Below, piece by piece: positions 18,238-27,146 of a stretch of DNA of 64,000 nucleotides (the stretch's first letter is position 1; each line of letters starts with the position of its first letter). The notes below the pieces were generated by a model that worked only from the letters and a program-made list of their open reading frames with translations, was not told the DNA's origin and did not search any database. Where the stretch lies: NCBI GenBank assembly GCA_045534635.1, contig JAZSKB010000005.1, positions 58,141-122,140 of the forward strand, written 5' to 3'. Origin of the DNA: UBA1205 sp045534635 (GTDB lineage: Bacteria > Bacteroidota > Bacteroidia > Bacteroidales > WCHB1-69). A program made the translations under genes and the position numbers.

Positions 18238-18699
18238 ATGCAGCAAAAAAAAATCATCACAACTCGACAAGCAATAGAAAAAATAAAAAACTATTGTGCA
18301 ACAAGAGAACATTGCCAATCGGAAGTACGTTCTAAATTATTTGATTATCAAGTAAATAAAGACACAATTGAAGATATTATCTGCGACCTAATTAGTGAAG
18401 GTTATATCAATGAAGAACGTTATGCAAAAGCATTTGTAAAAGGAAAATTTAATATCAAACATTGGGGTACATTGAAAATTATTAATCATCTAAAAGCCAA
18501 AGGTATCAGTCAACAATGTATTAAGATTGCTCTTGCTGAAATCAAAAATGATGATTATCAACAAAAAATTGAATTGCTTATAGAAAAATGGCTTAATACT
18601 CACAAAAATGAACAACCTATTATAAGAAAGTACAAACTAACACGTTATCTTCTTAGTAAAGGTTATTCTTACGAAGATTTTGCCGATATTATAAAATAA
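18238..18699 (+). CDS. recX: Recombination regulator RecX
   Basis: 153 aa, all helical, with three RecX repeats. The typical motifs are an ATREHCQSEVRSKL segment, YINEERYAKAFVKGK and the K(A)KGIS turn. RecX binds along the RecA filament and limits its extension. recA is not adjacent. The start follows directly on the thioesterase stop (no gap), and prfB begins 7 bases after its end. Confidence 0.9.
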   Translation: MQQKKIITTRQAIEKIKNYCATREHCQSEVRSKLFDYQVNKDTIEDIICDLISEGYINEERYAKAFVKGKFNIKHWGTLKIINHLKAKGISQQCIKIALAEIKNDDYQQKIELLIEKWLNTHKNEQPIIRKYKLTRYLLSKGYSYEDFADIIK

Positions 18700-18706
18700 T
18701 AAATAT

Positions 18707-19805
18707 ATGAATATCAACGAATTTAAAGACTTACAACAACGATTGTCTGAGATTAGGAGGTGTCTTTGACATAGACCAGAAAATAGCACTTGTCGCCCAA
18801 AAAGAAGAAGAAAGTCATGCAAACAATTTCTGGGATAATCCTCAAGAAGCCGAAAAAAAATTAAAACAAATTAGCGAATTAAAATCGTGGACAAATAGTT
18901 TCGCTCAAACTCAAGCCTTATTAGACGAATTTGGATTAGCAATTGAATTTCACAACGCTGGAGAAATGACAGAAGATGAAGTTGACCAAATCGGGACAAA
19001 AGCGTTGCAAGCAATTGAAAAAATGGAATTTAGAAGAATGATGTCTGGTGAAGAAGACCGTTTGGGAGTGATTCTTACAATCAATTCTGGGGCTGGTGGA
19101 ACAGAAAGTCAAGATTGGGCGGAAATGCTTTTCAGAATGTATATTCGTTGGGCAGAAAATCATAATTACAAAATAAAAGAACTTGACCGATTAGATGGTG
19201 ATGTTGCTGGTATTAAATCTATTACAATTGAATTTGAAGGTAATTATGGTTACGGAAATCTAAAAGGTGAAAGTGGTGTACACCGATTAGTTAGATTATC
19301 TCCATTTGATGCTGCTAATAAACGACATACATCTTTTGCCTCTGTTTTTGCTTATCCTGTTGTTGATGAAAATATCAATATTGTTGTCAATCCTTCTGAA
19401 ATTGAATGGGATACTTTTAGAAGTAGCGGACCTGGTGGACAAAATGTGAACAAAGTTGAAACCGCTGTGCGTTTAAAACATCAACCAACTGGTATTATTA
19501 TTGAATGTCAAGAAACACGTTCGCAATTGCAAAACAAAGAAAAAGCAATACAAATGCTTAAATCTAGATTGTATGAAATTGAATTACAAAAAAAACGTTC
19601 TAAAATTGACGAAATGGAAAGCAACAAAAAGAAAATTGAATGGGGGTCTCAAATCAGAAATTATGTTTTACACCCATACAAATTAGTAAAAGACAATCGC
19701 ACTGGATACGAAACCGCTAATGCTCAAGCTGTCCTTGATGGTGATATTGACGACTTCTTAAAAGCATACCTTATGATGTTTGGAAACGATAACAATAATT
19801 TGTAA
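18707..19805 (+). CDS. prfB: Peptide chain release factor 2, with programmed +1 frameshift
   Basis: Frame 1 reads from the ATG at 18707 for 20 codons to CTT (18764-18766), followed by an in-frame TGA (18767-18769). Shifting +1 to GAC (18768-18770) continues to the TAA at 19803-19805, giving 365 aa, the usual RF2 length. The site has the classic parts: an SD-like AGGAGG at 18755-18760, three bases, then CTTTGAC. RF2 recognises UGA and UAA: the recognition loop reads RLSPFDAANKRHTSFA and the peptidyl-tRNA hydrolysis motif is SGPGGQNVNK. Low RF2 lets ribosomes pause at UGA and shift, an autoregulatory loop. Annotating only the downstream frame from the ATG at 18966 would lose the N-terminal domain. 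Confidence 0.95.
18755..18770 (+). promoter_or_regulatory. RF2 programmed frameshift site
   Basis: AGGAGG (18755-18760), spacer TGT, slippery CTT, stop TGA, then C: the canonical stimulatory SD-like sequence and CUU-UGA-C arrangement. Confidence 0.9.
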
Positions 19806-19806
19806 T

Positions 19807-21030
19807 ATGAAAAACATTCTTTTACAACGATTTATCAAATACGTAAAAATCAATACACAATCTAATGAAGATACTACTTCTGTTCCAAGTAGTCAACAAC
19901 AATTAGATTTTGCAAATATTCTCGCTATTGATTTACAAAATATTGGTTTACAAAATATTAATTTATCAAAAGATGGCATACTATCGGCTATGCTTCCTGC
20001 AAATACATCTCAAAATATTACGCCTATTGGATTTATTGCTCATTTGGATACTGCTCCTGATTTATCTGGAGAAAATGTTAAACCTCAAATCATTACCAAT
20101 TACAACGGAAAAAGTATTGCTCTAAATCATCAATACCAACTTTCTCCTGAAGAATTTCCTGAACTAAAAGAATATATAGGGAAAACTATTATTTGTACAG
20201 ACGGTACAACTCTTTTAGGAGCCGACGACAAAGCAGGTATTACTGAAATTGTTTGTGCTATGCAATATTTAATAGAACACCCCGAAATTGAACACGGTAA
20301 CATTTATATCGCATTCACTCCTGATGAAGAAATTGGGAAAGGTGTTGATAATTTTAATGTTAACGAATTTGGAGCAAAATATGCATACACTATTGATGGG
20401 GGAAGCATCGGAGAATTAGAATTTGAAAATTTTAATGCCGCTGCCGCTAAAATAGTTATTCTTGGTAAAAATATTCATCCGGGAATGGCTAAAAACATCA
20501 TGGTAAACTCTCAACTTATTGGTATTGAGTTAAATAATATGTTGCCAGCGACTCAAAGACCTGAAAACACATCCGATTACGAAGGTTTTTATTTACTCAC
20601 TTCTTTTCATGGAAATATAGAAAAAACTGAACTAAAATACATTATACGAGACCATGACAAAGATTTGTTTGAACAAAAAAAACAATATCTTTTAAATTCT
20701 GTTGAAAAATTAAACAAAAAATATGGTAATAATTACATTTCTTGCAATATTGAAGACCAATATTACAATATGAAAGAAAAAATTGAACCGGTTATGTTTA
20801 TTGTTGACATTGCTCGACAAGCAATGCAAGAATGTGGCGTTAAAGTGAAAATATTGCCAATTCGGGGGGGAACTGACGGGGCTCGATTATCTTATTTAGG
20901 ACTACCCTGCCCTAACATCTTTACTGGTGGACACAATTTTCACGGACGATATGAGTACATTGTTTTGGAAAGTATGGAAAAAGCAATGATGACTATTGTT
21001 AATATTGCAAAAATATTCGCTAAAAAATAA
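19807..21030 (+). CDS. pepT: Peptidase T (tripeptide aminopeptidase)
   Basis: 407 aa, the normal PepT length. M20B metallopeptidase with FIAHLDTAPDLSG (metal-binding His/Asp), LLGADDKAGITEIV, FTPDEEIGKGVDNF (catalytic Glu) and the terminal GGTDGARLSYLGLPCPN and HNFHGRYEYI segments. Removes N-terminal residues from tripeptides in the cytoplasm. The ATG at 19807 lies one base after the prfB stop, and an upstream in-frame TTG lies inside prfB. A terminator follows at once. Confidence 0.93.
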   Translation: MKNILLQRFIKYVKINTQSNEDTTSVPSSQQQLDFANILAIDLQNIGLQNINLSKDGILSAMLPANTSQNITPIGFIAHLDTAPDLSGENVKPQIITNYNGKSIALNHQYQLSPEEFPELKEYIGKTIICTDGTTLLGADDKAGITEIVCAMQYLIEHPEIEHGNIYIAFTPDEEIGKGVDNFNVNEFGAKYAYTIDGGSIGELEFENFNAAAAKIVILGKNIHPGMAKNIMVNSQLIGIELNNMLPATQRPENTSDYEGFYLLTSFHGNIEKTELKYIIRDHDKDLFEQKKQYLLNSVEKLNKKYGNNYISCNIEDQYYNMKEKIEPVMFIVDIARQAMQECGVKVKILPIRGGTDGARLSYLGLPCPNIFTGGHNFHGRYEYIVLESMEKAMMTIVNIAKIFAKK

Positions 21031-21056
21031 AAAAAGTACCTTTATGGTACTTTTTT
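21031..21056 (+). terminator. Rho-independent terminator after pepT
   Basis: Inverted repeat AAAAAGTACC / GGTACTTTTTT with a TTTAT loop; the T-run is part of the right arm. Confidence 0.85.
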
Positions 21057-21141
21057 ATAATTTCCTATCTTGAATCTTTATGCAAAATATAAAAAATGGG
21101 AAAATCTTATCATAATGCAGAAAAAAAGGTTGAGTTGTTAT

Positions 21142-22236
21142 TTATATATTACCGTCCATTAATTTCACCATTTTTTCAATATTCATCTTTGAATTTTGCA
21201 TAATATTTTTCATATAGTTTTCCATATATTTCCAATCAGGTTGCTTGTTACAGTCTACAGGAAGTCTAATTTTTAGGCTATTTAATTTTTCTTTAGTCGC
21301 TTTTAAAGAATAATCAAATTTACTTTCCATTGTTTTATTCAAAATCGATATAATAAAGAAAATATTATATTCATTTAAGTTTTCATTTGTAAATAAACTC
21401 GTGGCTCCGTGTCCGTCTTTTAAGTAAAAAGGTGAATTTACATAAAAGCTTAAATGATTATTTGAATGAATCATTATAATAGGTTCATTTTCTTTGTTAT
21501 TTAACAGTTTTTCATCTTCTAATGATATATATGAGATAATACCATTATTTTCTGATGATTGTCCATAAAAAGGATACTTTTCTCCTCTTTGAGTATTTTT
21601 ATTATATGCATATATTGGACTAATTTCTTTTTGCTTTTGCATTTGAAACATTTCTCCAAAAACAAAATCTTGCCATTCATTAGAGTTCACTGTATGTCTA
21701 TTTGAATTAATATTTTGTAAATTTTCAATATTTTTTTCGGATTCTTGCATAATATTTTTCATGTAAGATTCCATATATTCCCAATCAGGTTCGCCATTTT
21801 TATTTGTGGGAAGTTTAATTCTTTCTTTTATTAGAACACCCTGTGAACACATATCTAAAAATTCATATTTTGGGATAGTAACATTTTCTATTACTTTAGT
21901 AACATATAAGCCAATATTCCTAGTTATATTAAACTTAGGTATTAATATATTCACCCTACCGTGCGATACACAATAGAATTCATAGTCATGATAAAAAGCC
22001 TTTCCAAACATATCAACAGTAATTGTATTGGCTTGGATTGTTTTGCTTTCGGATGTTTTATCTATGTATTTGCAAATTCCATTATTATTTTTTCCTGATG
22101 AAATTAGTGGATAATCACCATTATCTGTTTTTTGTGCTTGTATATCACCAGTTGGAAGAATTATATCAAATAAACCATTCTCACCACCTAGGGAAAATTC
22201 AGACCAATTACCTATATCAATTTTATTCATTTGCAT
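21142..22236 (-). CDS. Restriction specificity (S) subunit, BcgI/type I-like
   Basis: 364 aa. Two target-recognition domains (~10-135 and ~188-315), each followed by a conserved helical segment: LPTNKNGEPDWEYMESYMKN near 142-161 and LPVDCNKQPDWKYMENYMKN near 322-341. This is the duplicated TRD-plus-spacer-helix layout of S subunits that read a bipartite DNA site. It overlaps the end of the nuclease-methylase gene by 14 bases (a second in-frame ATG at 22230 is also possible), so the two are coupled. With the adjacent fused subunit it makes a BcgI-like two-protein enzyme. The two helix segments are also near-identical at DNA level (see repeats). Confidence 0.85.
   Translation of the reverse strand: MQMNKIDIGNWSEFSLGGENGLFDIILPTGDIQAQKTDNGDYPLISSGKNNNGICKYIDKTSESKTIQANTITVDMFGKAFYHDYEFYCVSHGRVNILIPKFNITRNIGLYVTKVIENVTIPKYEFLDMCSQGVLIKERIKLPTNKNGEPDWEYMESYMKNIMQESEKNIENLQNINSNRHTVNSNEWQDFVFGEMFQMQKQKEISPIYAYNKNTQRGEKYPFYGQSSENNGIISYISLEDEKLLNNKENEPIIMIHSNNHLSFYVNSPFYLKDGHGATSLFTNENLNEYNIFFIISILNKTMESKFDYSLKATKEKLNSLKIRLPVDCNKQPDWKYMENYMKNIMQNSKMNIEKMVKLMDGNI
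21196..21242 (+). repeat. Direct repeat in S-subunit gene, copy 1
   Basis: 47 bases matching 21745-21791 at about 42 positions, starting TTGCATAATATTTTTCAT. Encodes the C-terminal spacer helix. Confidence 0.8.
21745..21791 (+). repeat. Direct repeat in S-subunit gene, copy 2
   Basis: Second copy of the 47-base repeat, encoding the central spacer helix. The pair could support recombination between recognition domains. Confidence 0.8.
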
Positions 22237-24028
22237 TTCCTCTATCTATAGAAATACATATTCGGTTATTCTTTTCTTCAATATTACTTGAATACATAGC
22301 TGAATTAAGCAATTTTTCGCTAAATTCTTTTACGTCAATACCCTTTTTAAACATTAAGTAATCCATCGCTGTTTTTCTGAAATCCTCTTCAAATATTTCA
22401 AAAGGTTTTTCAGGCATTTGGTATGATAAATGTTCACTTGGTTTTATCCATTGGGCAGTATTATATTTTTCATCTCTTAATTTTCTAATACTATCTATCC
22501 AATAATCTTCTTTTTCCTGCCATCTGTTTTTTACATCATGACGACCCTGATTTTTAACGGTTTCAAGCCCGTCATCTTCTATATAACAACCAAAAATTTC
22601 TTCATTGTTTTGTGGTTCACCTGCTTTAAAAACAAAAATACTTGTAGTAACACCTACTCCAAAGAACAACGGTTCAGGAAGTTTTATAATCATTTTAAGT
22701 CTATGATGTTCTAAAATTTCTTTAACAACTTTTTGTGATACTTTTTCAAGTTTTTTATCAGGCAAAATGAATGCACAGTCAGTACCTTTTTTAACATTGT
22801 CTAATGTGTTTTTAACAATTTCTATACAACCGTATTTATTTTCGTAAGGCGGATTCATCAGCACCTTTGTAATAGGTTTTGACTTAATCCATTGGCAAGC
22901 CCTATCACTTCTTGTATCTAAATGTTCTAAATTTGTTTTACCGTCTTTGTGGATAAGCATATTTGCACAAGCAAGAGCGTATATTTCTCTGTCAAACTCA
23001 ATACCGAATAAATGTGTTTTCTTAATTTCTTTTGCTTTTATCGTATCCACTCCGCCTGCTTCTTCCATCATGTTGCTCATTGCTTTTACAAGAAACGCAC
23101 CACTACCGCATGTAAAATCTCCTATGTAATCGTTTTTATTTATGTTTATCAAACGATACATAAAAGAAGTTATATGGTCAGGTGTGAAAATTTGTCCTGC
23201 GTCAGTTTTCTTTTTATAACGGTTAAATTCATTAAAGAAAATACCCATTACATCTTCACCACGCCATTTATTACTGTTAATACAATCTGAAATTTCACCA
23301 ACCCATTGTATAAAATTGTCAATTGCCTCTTGGTTTTCGGTAGAGTTCATGCGAATTTCAGAGTAAACTTGCAACAACAAATCAAGTTTTTGGTTTTGGT
23401 TTCTGCTATCTTCCAAAGATTTTGCAAGGGTAGAATGAATACAAGTGTGAAATGTTTCATAATTCATACCTTTTGCCAATGTTGCACCATATCTTTTTGC
23501 AACTAATGCACAAGCGGTAAATATCATACGGTGATACAAATTCTTTATGCCAAATTCGCTATGCAAACAGTTGTTAATGCGAGCAGTTAATGTATAAATA
23601 TGTTCTTTATCAATACCTTCTTCGGTAAATAGTTTAAAATAAAAATCTTTTTCTTGTAGTTCGTTTGGAACGTCAATCGGTGTATTGTTTTTAAAACCTG
23701 TTGTTTTATAACCGTTATGAAGTAATCCTATAACATGCGTATATCCTGCATCCATAACTATTTGGCAGTTTTGTTTTATTTCATCAATCCATTTTTTCTT
23801 GCCAATATCCTCGTTACTGTTTTTTGTTTCAAGGATAATTGCAATAGCACCTTTATCACTTGGTAAGTACCAACCATCAGGTTTTTTGTCTTTACCTTCT
23901 CCTTTTATACCTAATTGGTTAAATGTTGTTAATTGTCCAACACCTGATTTAATATTTTTCTCATTTTTAAAGCCTAAAATTTTGCCGGCTTCTTCTCTAA
24001 CTTGGTCTTCTGTGAGCATAATTTTCAT
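22223..24028 (-). CDS. BcgI-like restriction-modification subunit (nuclease + N6-adenine methylase)
   Basis: 601 aa. The C-terminal two thirds are an HsdM-like methylase: FTPDHITSFM, SAM motif I DFTCGSGAFL (near 302-311) and catalytic NPPY (LMNPPYENKYG, ~390). The N-terminal ~150 residues carry a PD...ExK nuclease pattern, with Pro50-Asp51 in KKPDGWYL and Glu67-x-Lys69 in IILETKNS. A plain HsdM lacks this part. No hsdR gene lies nearby, and the only partner is the S subunit. The length and two-gene layout match BcgI (fused A subunit, separate B subunit), which cuts on both sides of its site. The nuclease assignment is from motif spacing only. Start at 24028; an ATG at 24019 is possible. Confidence 0.8.
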   Translation of the reverse strand: MKIMLTEDQVREEAGKILGFKNEKNIKSGVGQLTTFNQLGIKGEGKDKKPDGWYLPSDKGAIAIILETKNSNEDIGKKKWIDEIKQNCQIVMDAGYTHVIGLLHNGYKTTGFKNNTPIDVPNELQEKDFYFKLFTEEGIDKEHIYTLTARINNCLHSEFGIKNLYHRMIFTACALVAKRYGATLAKGMNYETFHTCIHSTLAKSLEDSRNQNQKLDLLLQVYSEIRMNSTENQEAIDNFIQWVGEISDCINSNKWRGEDVMGIFFNEFNRYKKKTDAGQIFTPDHITSFMYRLININKNDYIGDFTCGSGAFLVKAMSNMMEEAGGVDTIKAKEIKKTHLFGIEFDREIYALACANMLIHKDGKTNLEHLDTRSDRACQWIKSKPITKVLMNPPYENKYGCIEIVKNTLDNVKKGTDCAFILPDKKLEKVSQKVVKEILEHHRLKMIIKLPEPLFFGVGVTTSIFVFKAGEPQNNEEIFGCYIEDDGLETVKNQGRHDVKNRWQEKEDYWIDSIRKLRDEKYNTAQWIKPSEHLSYQMPEKPFEIFEEDFRKTAMDYLMFKKGIDVKEFSEKLLNSAMYSSNIEEKNNRICISIDRGNANE

Positions 24029-24104
24029 TTTTAAAAGCTATACTCCTATCCTCTCAAATGTCGCAAAAGAAAAAAGGCGGAACCATTTCGCTTGTTGCTT
24101 ACTA

Positions 24105-24121
24105 GCTTGTCGAGGTACCCC
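24105..24121 (+). repeat. REP-like inverted repeat, left arm
   Basis: GCTTGTCGAGGTACCCC; its complement matches 24202-24218 at 14 of 17 positions. A second pair lies inside (24155-24168 and 24193-24205). The whole 24034-24240 stretch lacks genes and looks like a degenerate REP/BIME element beside the Y1 transposase fragment. Confidence 0.55.
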
Positions 24122-24201
24122 TACCTTTGTGTCTAATAAGCACGAATAGTTCACGCCAAAGCGTAAACTTCCGCAACCTATTCCGACACATTGTTTACTT
24201 T

Positions 24202-24218
24202 GGGGTGTTTCGACAAGC
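24202..24218 (+). repeat. REP-like inverted repeat, right arm
   Basis: GGGGTGTTTCGACAAGC, partner of 24105-24121. The TTCGACA core is shared with the REP units at 53.3 kb and 63.8 kb. Confidence 0.55.
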
Positions 24219-24276
24219 GGAATAAGAGCGTAAAGCTCAGAATGTTAATATTCTATTTTACTATATTTTCTTTTTT

Positions 24277-24303
24277 TTTAATTCATTTATTATCAATTAT
24301 TTT
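24277..24303 (+). repeat. Imperfect direct repeat flanking the transposase fragment, left copy
   Basis: Contains TTTATTATCAATTATTTT, repeated at 24719-24736. It includes the stop codon region of the truncated transposase. Confidence 0.55.
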
Positions 24304-24668
24304 TTAGATTGCGTTCCAAATCTTTGTATGGACACACTGCGTGTGTCAGCATGTTTGCCCGTTTCCGTTTGATAATTAGCGGACATATTCAATGGGTCCT
24401 TACTATTATCAATAAATACAACAAGGTGCACATGGTTAGGCATAATCACATACAATGGAATATCTACGTTTTCCCCTCGAATATGGCGGGTATTTTCTAT
24501 TTCTCGTTTCAAACATTCTCCCACCGTTGTCAATTGCATTTTACCGTTGCATACTTCGCCGAAATAATGCACACGATTATGGGTGCAGATAGTTACGAAA
24601 TATTCTGCTCCTTTATAATTGTGCCAATTGGCTCGTGGCGTTTTGCGAACAGGTAACGACATATTCAT
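24297..24668 (-). pseudogene. REP-associated Y1 transposase (TnpA-REP), C-terminally truncated
   Basis: 123 aa versus roughly 170-200 for the family. The N-terminal part is intact: YFVTICTHNRVHYFGEV and the HUH motif in MPNHVHLVV. It stops after QRFGTQSKK, exactly where intact relatives continue into the helix with the catalytic tyrosine. It therefore lacks the nucleophile and is probably inactive. It lies between two copies of a 27-base AT-rich direct repeat and next to REP-like palindromes, the usual setting of these single-strand transposases that mobilise REP sequences. Confidence 0.75.
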
Positions 24669-24709
24669 ACTATTTTACAAGCCTAACGCTCTAATTATTG
24701 CTATTATTT

Positions 24710-24736
24710 TTTTATTCGTTTATTATCAATTATTTT
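24710..24736 (+). repeat. Imperfect direct repeat flanking the transposase fragment, right copy
   Basis: Matches 24277-24303 apart from about two bases. It includes the stop codon region of the T9SS gene to its right. Confidence 0.55.
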
Positions 24737-25427
24737 ATTTCTTTATAAATTTCTTATAATCAACAATTTGTTCATCTTGAAGTATATAAACAACATATAC
24801 CCCTTTTGAAAAAGTATTTACATTGATTATTTCGTCCATAGAAAACATTCCTGTTGCAATATTTCTTCCCATGATATCACATATTTTCCAAATATTACCT
24901 TCAGCATTTGTAATATGCAATTTATCTGTACAAGGATTGGGATAAATCAACGTATTATTTAAATTTTGCTCAAGTATAGAATTGTAAGTATTGTATCTAA
25001 ATTCCACATAAACAGAATCTTCTGGTGTTTCTTCATCATAAAAAACATAGCGAACAATTGAAGTTCCTTCACCAGAATTCAATTTATAATCTGCAGTAAA
25101 CATTTTCGATGAATTGGCATCAACTTCTTGTTGAGCAATATCTGTTTCATCGCCATAACAATTGTACCAACAAAAACTGATTTCTGCATTCTCCAACGTC
25201 TGAATCTTACGTTTAACCACAACTATATTCTTTTTAGAACTTGCAGTATTTTCTACATCAATAAAATATTCATCTGATGAGGAAAATGTTCCATAAAGGT
25301 CAATTGTAGTATTCGTAATATCTTCACCTCTAACCCAATTAGGCATAGCATACAACACAATATTTTGAGCAACTCCCCAAGATGTACACATTAAACTAAA
25401 CAAACATGATACAAAAAGTTTTTTCAT
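24735..25427 (-). CDS. Secreted protein with T9SS type A sorting domain
   Basis: 230 aa. Signal peptide (1-20, ending GVAQ), a beta-rich middle of unknown family (~25-150), then the type A sorting domain: the IYPNPCTDKLHI start motif near 160, the CDIMGR strand, and the GVYVVYILQ...KKFIKK ending. T9SS cargo passes the outer membrane and is cleaved and anchored or released at the surface. A TATCTTTG element at 25455-25462 is the likely promoter. The cargo domain is not recognised. Confidence 0.8.
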   Translation of the reverse strand: MKKLFVSCLFSLMCTSWGVAQNIVLYAMPNWVRGEDITNTTIDLYGTFSSSDEYFIDVENTASSKKNIVVVKRKIQTLENAEISFCWYNCYGDETDIAQQEVDANSSKMFTADYKLNSGEGTSIVRYVFYDEETPEDSVYVEFRYNTYNSILEQNLNNTLIYPNPCTDKLHITNAEGNIWKICDIMGRNIATGMFSMDEIINVNTFSKGVYVVYILQDEQIVDYKKFIKK

Positions 25428-25454
25428 TTTTATTAAAATTTAAATTTATAAATG

Positions 25455-25462
25455 CAAAGATA
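25455..25462 (-). promoter_or_regulatory. -7 promoter element (TATCTTTG)
   Basis: Minus-strand TATCTTTG, 27 bases upstream of the ATG at 25427. Confidence 0.6.
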
Positions 25463-25488
25463 TAATTTTTTTTTTAAACACATTCTTT

Positions 25489-25995
25489 TCATTTTTCTTC
25501 ATATTCTTTTATAATTTGCACAATTTTTTTTGCAGTTAAATTGATTCCTTGAATAGTTATTTTTGCTTGATTATAAAAAGGATTTCTATTTTTTAGTAAA
25601 TTTGTTATTGTTAATAATAAATCATTGGAAGCAGCCAATATCGGGCGATGTTCAGTATGTTCTTTCAATCGATTGTACAAAACACTCGGCGACATCTGAA
25701 TATAAATTGTCAATCCATTTTGATTCATCAAATCCATATTGTTTTCAAAACAAGGCGTACCACCACCTACCGCCACAACAATATCATCTTTCTCAATAAT
25801 TTCGATAAGCAATTCCTTTTCTTTTTCTCTAAAAAATTGCTCTCCATAAGCGAGAAAACACTCTGATATTGACATTCGATAGTTCTGAACAAAAAACGAA
25901 TCCATATCAATACAAGTATAATTCAACAATTTAGCAAGTTTTTTTGCCAAAGTTGACTTGCCACATCCCGAAAATCCGACAAGAAAAATTCTCAT
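25489..25995 (-). CDS. aroK: Shikimate kinase
   Basis: 168 aa. P-loop GFSGCGKST (7-15), shikimate-binding DMDSFF (~31-36), GGGTP (~77-81) and a lid arginine region (EHRPIL). Phosphorylates shikimate in the chorismate pathway to aromatic amino acids. It is the last gene of the pyrC-DUF4296-aminotransferase-aroK operon; the aminotransferase gene ends directly before its ATG (stop at 25996). No other aro genes nearby. Confidence 0.92.
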   Translation of the reverse strand: MRIFLVGFSGCGKSTLAKKLAKLLNYTCIDMDSFFVQNYRMSISECFLAYGEQFFREKEKELLIEIIEKDDIVVAVGGGTPCFENNMDLMNQNGLTIYIQMSPSVLYNRLKEHTEHRPILAASNDLLLTITNLLKNRNPFYNQAKITIQGINLTAKKIVQIIKEYEEK

Positions 25996-27135
25996 TTATA
26001 TTGTAGCCAATTTCACCGCTTGAAGTAAATTTTCGGTAATATATGCCAATTGTTTTTCATCTAATTCTGTGTGCATAGGCAATGAAATTACTTCATTAGA
26101 AAGTTGCTCACTTACAGGAAAATCTCCCGAAGAATAACGCGAATTGATATAGGCTTTTTGTAAATGCAATGGAACTGGATAATAAATCATAATAGGAATT
26201 TGTTTTTCTGCCATAAAATCAATTAATTTTTTTCTATCTACTCCTATTAGTCGTAGTGTATATTGATGAAAAACATGTGTTGTATTTTCTGCACGATGTG
26301 GAATAATTAGTTTTTCACAAGTAGAAAAAACGTTATCGTAATATGTAGCAGCAGCATTCCGAGCAGCAATATAATCATCTAAATATTTTAATTTAACATC
26401 TAATACAGCCGCTTGTAAAGAATCTAATCGAGAATTAACACCTACTAAATCATGATAATAACGAACAAACATACCATGATTGACAATTCCTCTCAATTTA
26501 CGTGCTAAATCATCATCATTTGTAAAAATTGCACCACCATCGCCATAACAACCTAAATTTTTTGATGGAAAAAACGAAGTACACCCCATTATTCCCATTG
26601 TTCCAGCCTTTTTAATTGTTCCGTCATTAAAAGTATATTGAGCACCTATTGCTTGACAAGCATCTTCTACTATATGCAAATTATATTTTTTTGCTATTCT
26701 CGTAAGAGATTCCATATCAGCACATTGTCCAAAAAGATGTACAGGAACTATTGCCTTTGTTTTAGGTGTTATTGCTTTTTCTACCGCCTTAATATCTATA
26801 TTAAATGTATCAGGGCAAACATCTACCAAAATAGGAGTCAATCCCAAAAGAGCAATTACTTCTGCGGTTGCAATAAAAGTAAATGTTGTTGTAATCACTT
26901 CATCTCCCGGTTTCAAATCCAATGCCATTAAAGCAACTTGAATGGCTTCTGTACCATTAGCACATGGTATAACATGCTTAACATCAAGATATTGCTCTAA
27001 ATTTACTTGAAAAGTTTTTACCGCTGGACCATTGATAAAAGTACAACTATCCATTATTTCTTTCCATTTCTCATCTATTTCTGATTTAATTTTTTGATAT
27101 TGCGAATGCAAATCAACCATTTGAATCTTTTTCAT
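25996..27135 (-). CDS. DegT/DnrJ/EryC1/StrS-family PLP aminotransferase
   Basis: 379 aa. Fold-type I sugar aminotransferase with the PLP lysine in FFPSKNLG (Lys192), ANGTEAIQVAL (phosphate binding, ~59-69), HLFGQCADM and EDACQAIGAQY (158-167). The closest pattern is WbpE/PglE-type enzymes that aminate UDP-3- or 4-keto sugars for surface glycans. The NDP-sugar partners are not in the window, so the substrate is open. It sits in the middle of the pyrC operon, 11 bases after the DUF4296 gene. Confidence 0.85.
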   Translation of the reverse strand: MKKIQMVDLHSQYQKIKSEIDEKWKEIMDSCTFINGPAVKTFQVNLEQYLDVKHVIPCANGTEAIQVALMALDLKPGDEVITTTFTFIATAEVIALLGLTPILVDVCPDTFNIDIKAVEKAITPKTKAIVPVHLFGQCADMESLTRIAKKYNLHIVEDACQAIGAQYTFNDGTIKKAGTMGIMGCTSFFPSKNLGCYGDGGAIFTNDDDLARKLRGIVNHGMFVRYYHDLVGVNSRLDSLQAAVLDVKLKYLDDYIAARNAAATYYDNVFSTCEKLIIPHRAENTTHVFHQYTLRLIGVDRKKLIDFMAEKQIPIMIYYPVPLHLQKAYINSRYSSGDFPVSEQLSNEVISLPMHTELDEKQLAYITENLLQAVKLATI

Positions 27136-27146
27136 ATACTTGCTAT

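Noticed and set aside
18966..19805. Short prfB from an internal ATG
   Set aside because: The programmed frameshift gives the complete RF2 from 18707.
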